A DNA stretch of 6,935 nt from Planctomycetota bacterium (GTDB taxonomy: Bacteria; Planctomycetota; Planctomycetia; Isosphaerales; Isosphaeraceae), in NCBI GenBank assembly GCA_021777685.1, contig JAJYDH010000352.1, positions 1 to 6,935 on the forward strand, written 5' to 3'. Within the stretch, counting starts at the first letter, position 1. Each line of letters begins with the position of its first letter. Below the pieces are notes generated by a model. The model searched no databases. It was given only the letters and a program-made list of their open reading frames with translations, and had not been told where the DNA came from. Both the position numbers and the translations under genes were made by a program. This document shows positions 5,772 to 6,935 of this stretch, in pieces.

Positions 5772-6494
5772 TCAGCCGGGAAGCTCGACGTTGTGGTAGA
5801 TCTCCTGCACGTCGTCGCTGTCGTGGAGCAGCGCCAGCAACTTCTCGAACGCGGCCAGGTCGTCGCCGTCGAGGCCCTTGCTCGAATGCGGGAGGAACCG
5901 GATCTCCTGGATTTCCAGCTCGAGGCCGGGGAAGGCTTCGAGCAGGGCCGTCTTCGCCTTGTAGAACTCGGCGGGCGGGGCGAAGATCGTGACGGTGCCT
6001 TCCGAACACTCGACCTCGTCGACGGCGACGTCCGCGGCGAACATCGCCTCGATCACTTTCTCCTCGTCGTCGCCGCGGAACGAGAGCACCGCCAGGTGGT
6101 CGAAGGACATCACGACGGACCCGCTGGCGGCCAGCTTGGAATTGGTCTTGTAGAAGCAACTGCGGACGTCGGAGATGGTGCGGGTGCCGTTGTCGGTCAG
6201 GCATTCGACGATGAGCAGGGAGCCGCCGGGCCCGAACCCCTCGTAGCGGGCCGCCTGGAAATCCTCGCCGCCCGCGCCGGCCGCCTTCTGGATCGCCTTC
6301 TCGATGACGTGGCTCGCGACGTTGTCGCGCTTGGCCCGCTCGACGATGCTCCGGAGCGTCGGGTTGGCGTCCGGGTCGGGCACGCCGGCCTTGGCGGCCA
6401 TGTACAACTGCCTGCCATACTTGGAGTAGAGCTTCGACTTCTGGGCGGCGGTCTTGAAGATCGATTCCTTGCGCTTTTCGAAGATCCGTCCCAT
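5772..6494 (-). CDS. yebC: YebC/TACO1-family protein (YebC_II-like translation factor)
   Basis: A 240-aa protein of the YebC/PmpR/TACO1 family. Members were long annotated as transcriptional regulators; more recent work links YebC_II proteins and mitochondrial TACO1 to relief of ribosome stalling at proline-rich stretches. Visible landmarks are the helical N-terminal domain with SKLYSKYGRQLYMAAKAGVPDPDANP (shortened here: SKYGRQLYMAAKAG then PDPDANPTLR), the VIEKAIQKA helix, the hallmark RYEGFGPGG at residues 83-91, TDNGTRT near 100, and the terminal YHNV at 233-236. The length is usual (about 240). The N-terminus MGRIFEKRK, instead of the MAGHSKW of classical YebC, and the PDPDxN segment resemble the YeeN/YeeI group, that is YebC_II. 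The start at 6494 is supported by that N-terminus and an AAAAGG some 12 bases upstream. It is monocistronic, with its own strong promoter. Confidence 0.95.
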   Translation of the reverse strand: MGRIFEKRKESIFKTAAQKSKLYSKYGRQLYMAAKAGVPDPDANPTLRSIVERAKRDNVASHVIEKAIQKAAGAGGEDFQAARYEGFGPGGSLLIVECLTDNGTRTISDVRSCFYKTNSKLAASGSVVMSFDHLAVLSFRGDDEEKVIEAMFAADVAVDEVECSEGTVTIFAPPAEFYKAKTALLEAFPGLELEIQEIRFLPHSSKGLDGDDLAAFEKLLALLHDSDDVQEIYHNVELPG

Positions 6495-6556
6495 TCGAAG
6501 TTTCTACCTTTTCCGGTTCCCGGCAAGTCGAGGCCACGGGTGGAGTCGTCCCCATC

Positions 6557-6584
6557 ATTATAGAGAAAATGCCCTCGATTGCAA
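6557..6584 (-). promoter_or_regulatory. Near-consensus sigma-70-type promoter of yebC
   Basis: On the minus strand, TTGCAA (6584-6579) and a perfect TATAAT (6562-6557) are separated by 16 bases. Transcription would begin near 6550, giving a leader of about 55 bases to the ATG at 6494. This is the best promoter match in the window and sits in a local AT-rich pocket within GC-rich DNA, which argues against chance and suggests strong, constitutive expression. Confidence 0.75.
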
Positions 6585-6935
6585 TTTATCGGCCGCCGAG
6601 GTCGGCGAGAGGCCGGAGTCGTTCCCCGGTGACGCGTTGCGGGCCGGGGCGGGAAAATAAAGAACTGGCCCAGGGGGCCCCCGGCCGCTACACTCCAACG
6701 CGCCGAGATCCAGGTCGCCCGACCGGGTGGCGCCCCGAGTCCCGATCTCGATCACCCACCATGAGGGCGGACGCGACCCGATACGGCCCCTGCATTCATT
6801 GCATCGAGAAAGCGGATTCGAGAAGCCAAAAAGACGTCTGGCCTTGCGCCAAGAAGCTCGGGAGAGGAGGACGGCCTTCACAAGCTCGAAACCTCTCGTC
6901 GGGACCCTGCGGGTACCCAATCCCGCCCGGCAGAG
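6585..6935. other. Non-coding tail without a convincing gene
   Basis: These 351 bases hold no gene I can support. A 6-bp stem CCCCGG/CCGGGG (6624-6629, 6644-6649) and a perfect palindrome GGGGGCCCCC (6673-6682) are visible. An open frame starts with ATG at 6761 on the plus strand and runs off the window end (58 codons, four Cys), but it lacks a ribosome site and host-like codon bias. The minus-strand open frame 6920-6558 overlaps the yebC promoter and also looks non-coding. The stretch may be the leader of a plus-strand gene lying beyond the window. Confidence 0.5.
6665..6694 (+). promoter_or_regulatory. Possible plus-strand promoter for a gene beyond the window
   Basis: GCTACACT contains a -10-like TACACT (6689-6694, four of six matches to TATAAT) and resembles GCTACCAT at 4246-4253. 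A weak -35-like CTGGCC (6665-6670) lies 18 bases upstream. The spacer contains the palindrome GGGGGCCCCC. Transcription would run rightward from about 6701 to the window end. Confidence 0.3.

Noticed and set aside
5793..6563. Plus-strand 256-aa open frame opposite yebC
   Set aside because: Antisense to a certain family member and without recognisable protein features.
6558..6920. Minus-strand 120-aa open frame at the right edge
   Set aside because: It runs through the -35/-10 of yebC, lacks codon bias and has no recognisable domain.
6761..6935. Plus-strand open frame beginning at ATG 6761 and leaving the window
   Set aside because: Only 58 codons visible, no ribosome site, no host-like third-position bias; kept only as a note in the tail region.

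Overview
The window looks like chromosomal DNA from a high-GC planctomycete, most likely of the Isosphaeraceae type (Tautonia, Paludisphaera and relatives). This is inferred from strong G/C preference at third codon positions in all genes but one, an N-terminal zinc ribbon of a style common in planctomycete proteins (CxC, then KKFRAKDEAAGRKV, then CPxC), and weak or absent Shine-Dalgarno sites at several genes. No database search was possible, so the placement rests on recognition only. I see no tRNA, rRNA, CRISPR array, transposase or phage gene.

Layout, left to right. (1) 1-940, plus strand: C-terminal part of an elongation factor G, cut by the window edge. (2) 941-1182: intergenic, with a 13-bp inverted repeat right after the EF-G stop and then increasingly AT-rich sequence. 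(3) 1183-2346, plus: a visibly AT-rich gene for a zinc-ribbon, three-helix membrane, TPR protein. (4) 2360-2417: a 17-bp perfect stem-loop between converging genes, a good candidate bidirectional terminator. (5) 4119 down to 2435, minus: a two-gene operon of a dienelactone-hydrolase-family enzyme and a seven-bladed WD40-type protein, joined by an ATGA stop/start overlap. (6) 4120-4299: divergent promoter region. (7) 4300-5136, plus: a 278-aa protein I do not recognise by function. (8) 5234-5764, plus: a 2H phosphoesterase of the LigT / 2'-5' RNA ligase type. (9) 6494 down to 5772, minus: a YebC/TACO1-family translation factor behind a near-consensus promoter. (10) 6585-6935: no convincing gene, one possible plus-strand promoter.

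How the genes fit together: EF-G and YebC both act on the ribosome and the 2H enzyme acts on RNA ends, but they sit in separate transcription units, so I read this as ordinary chromosomal neighbourhood rather than one system. The only clear co-transcribed pair is hydrolase plus WD40 protein. The most unusual item is the AT-rich zinc-ribbon/TPR gene, which differs in base composition from everything around it and lies between two stem-loops; it may have been acquired recently. I found no convincing evidence for a new multi-gene system.
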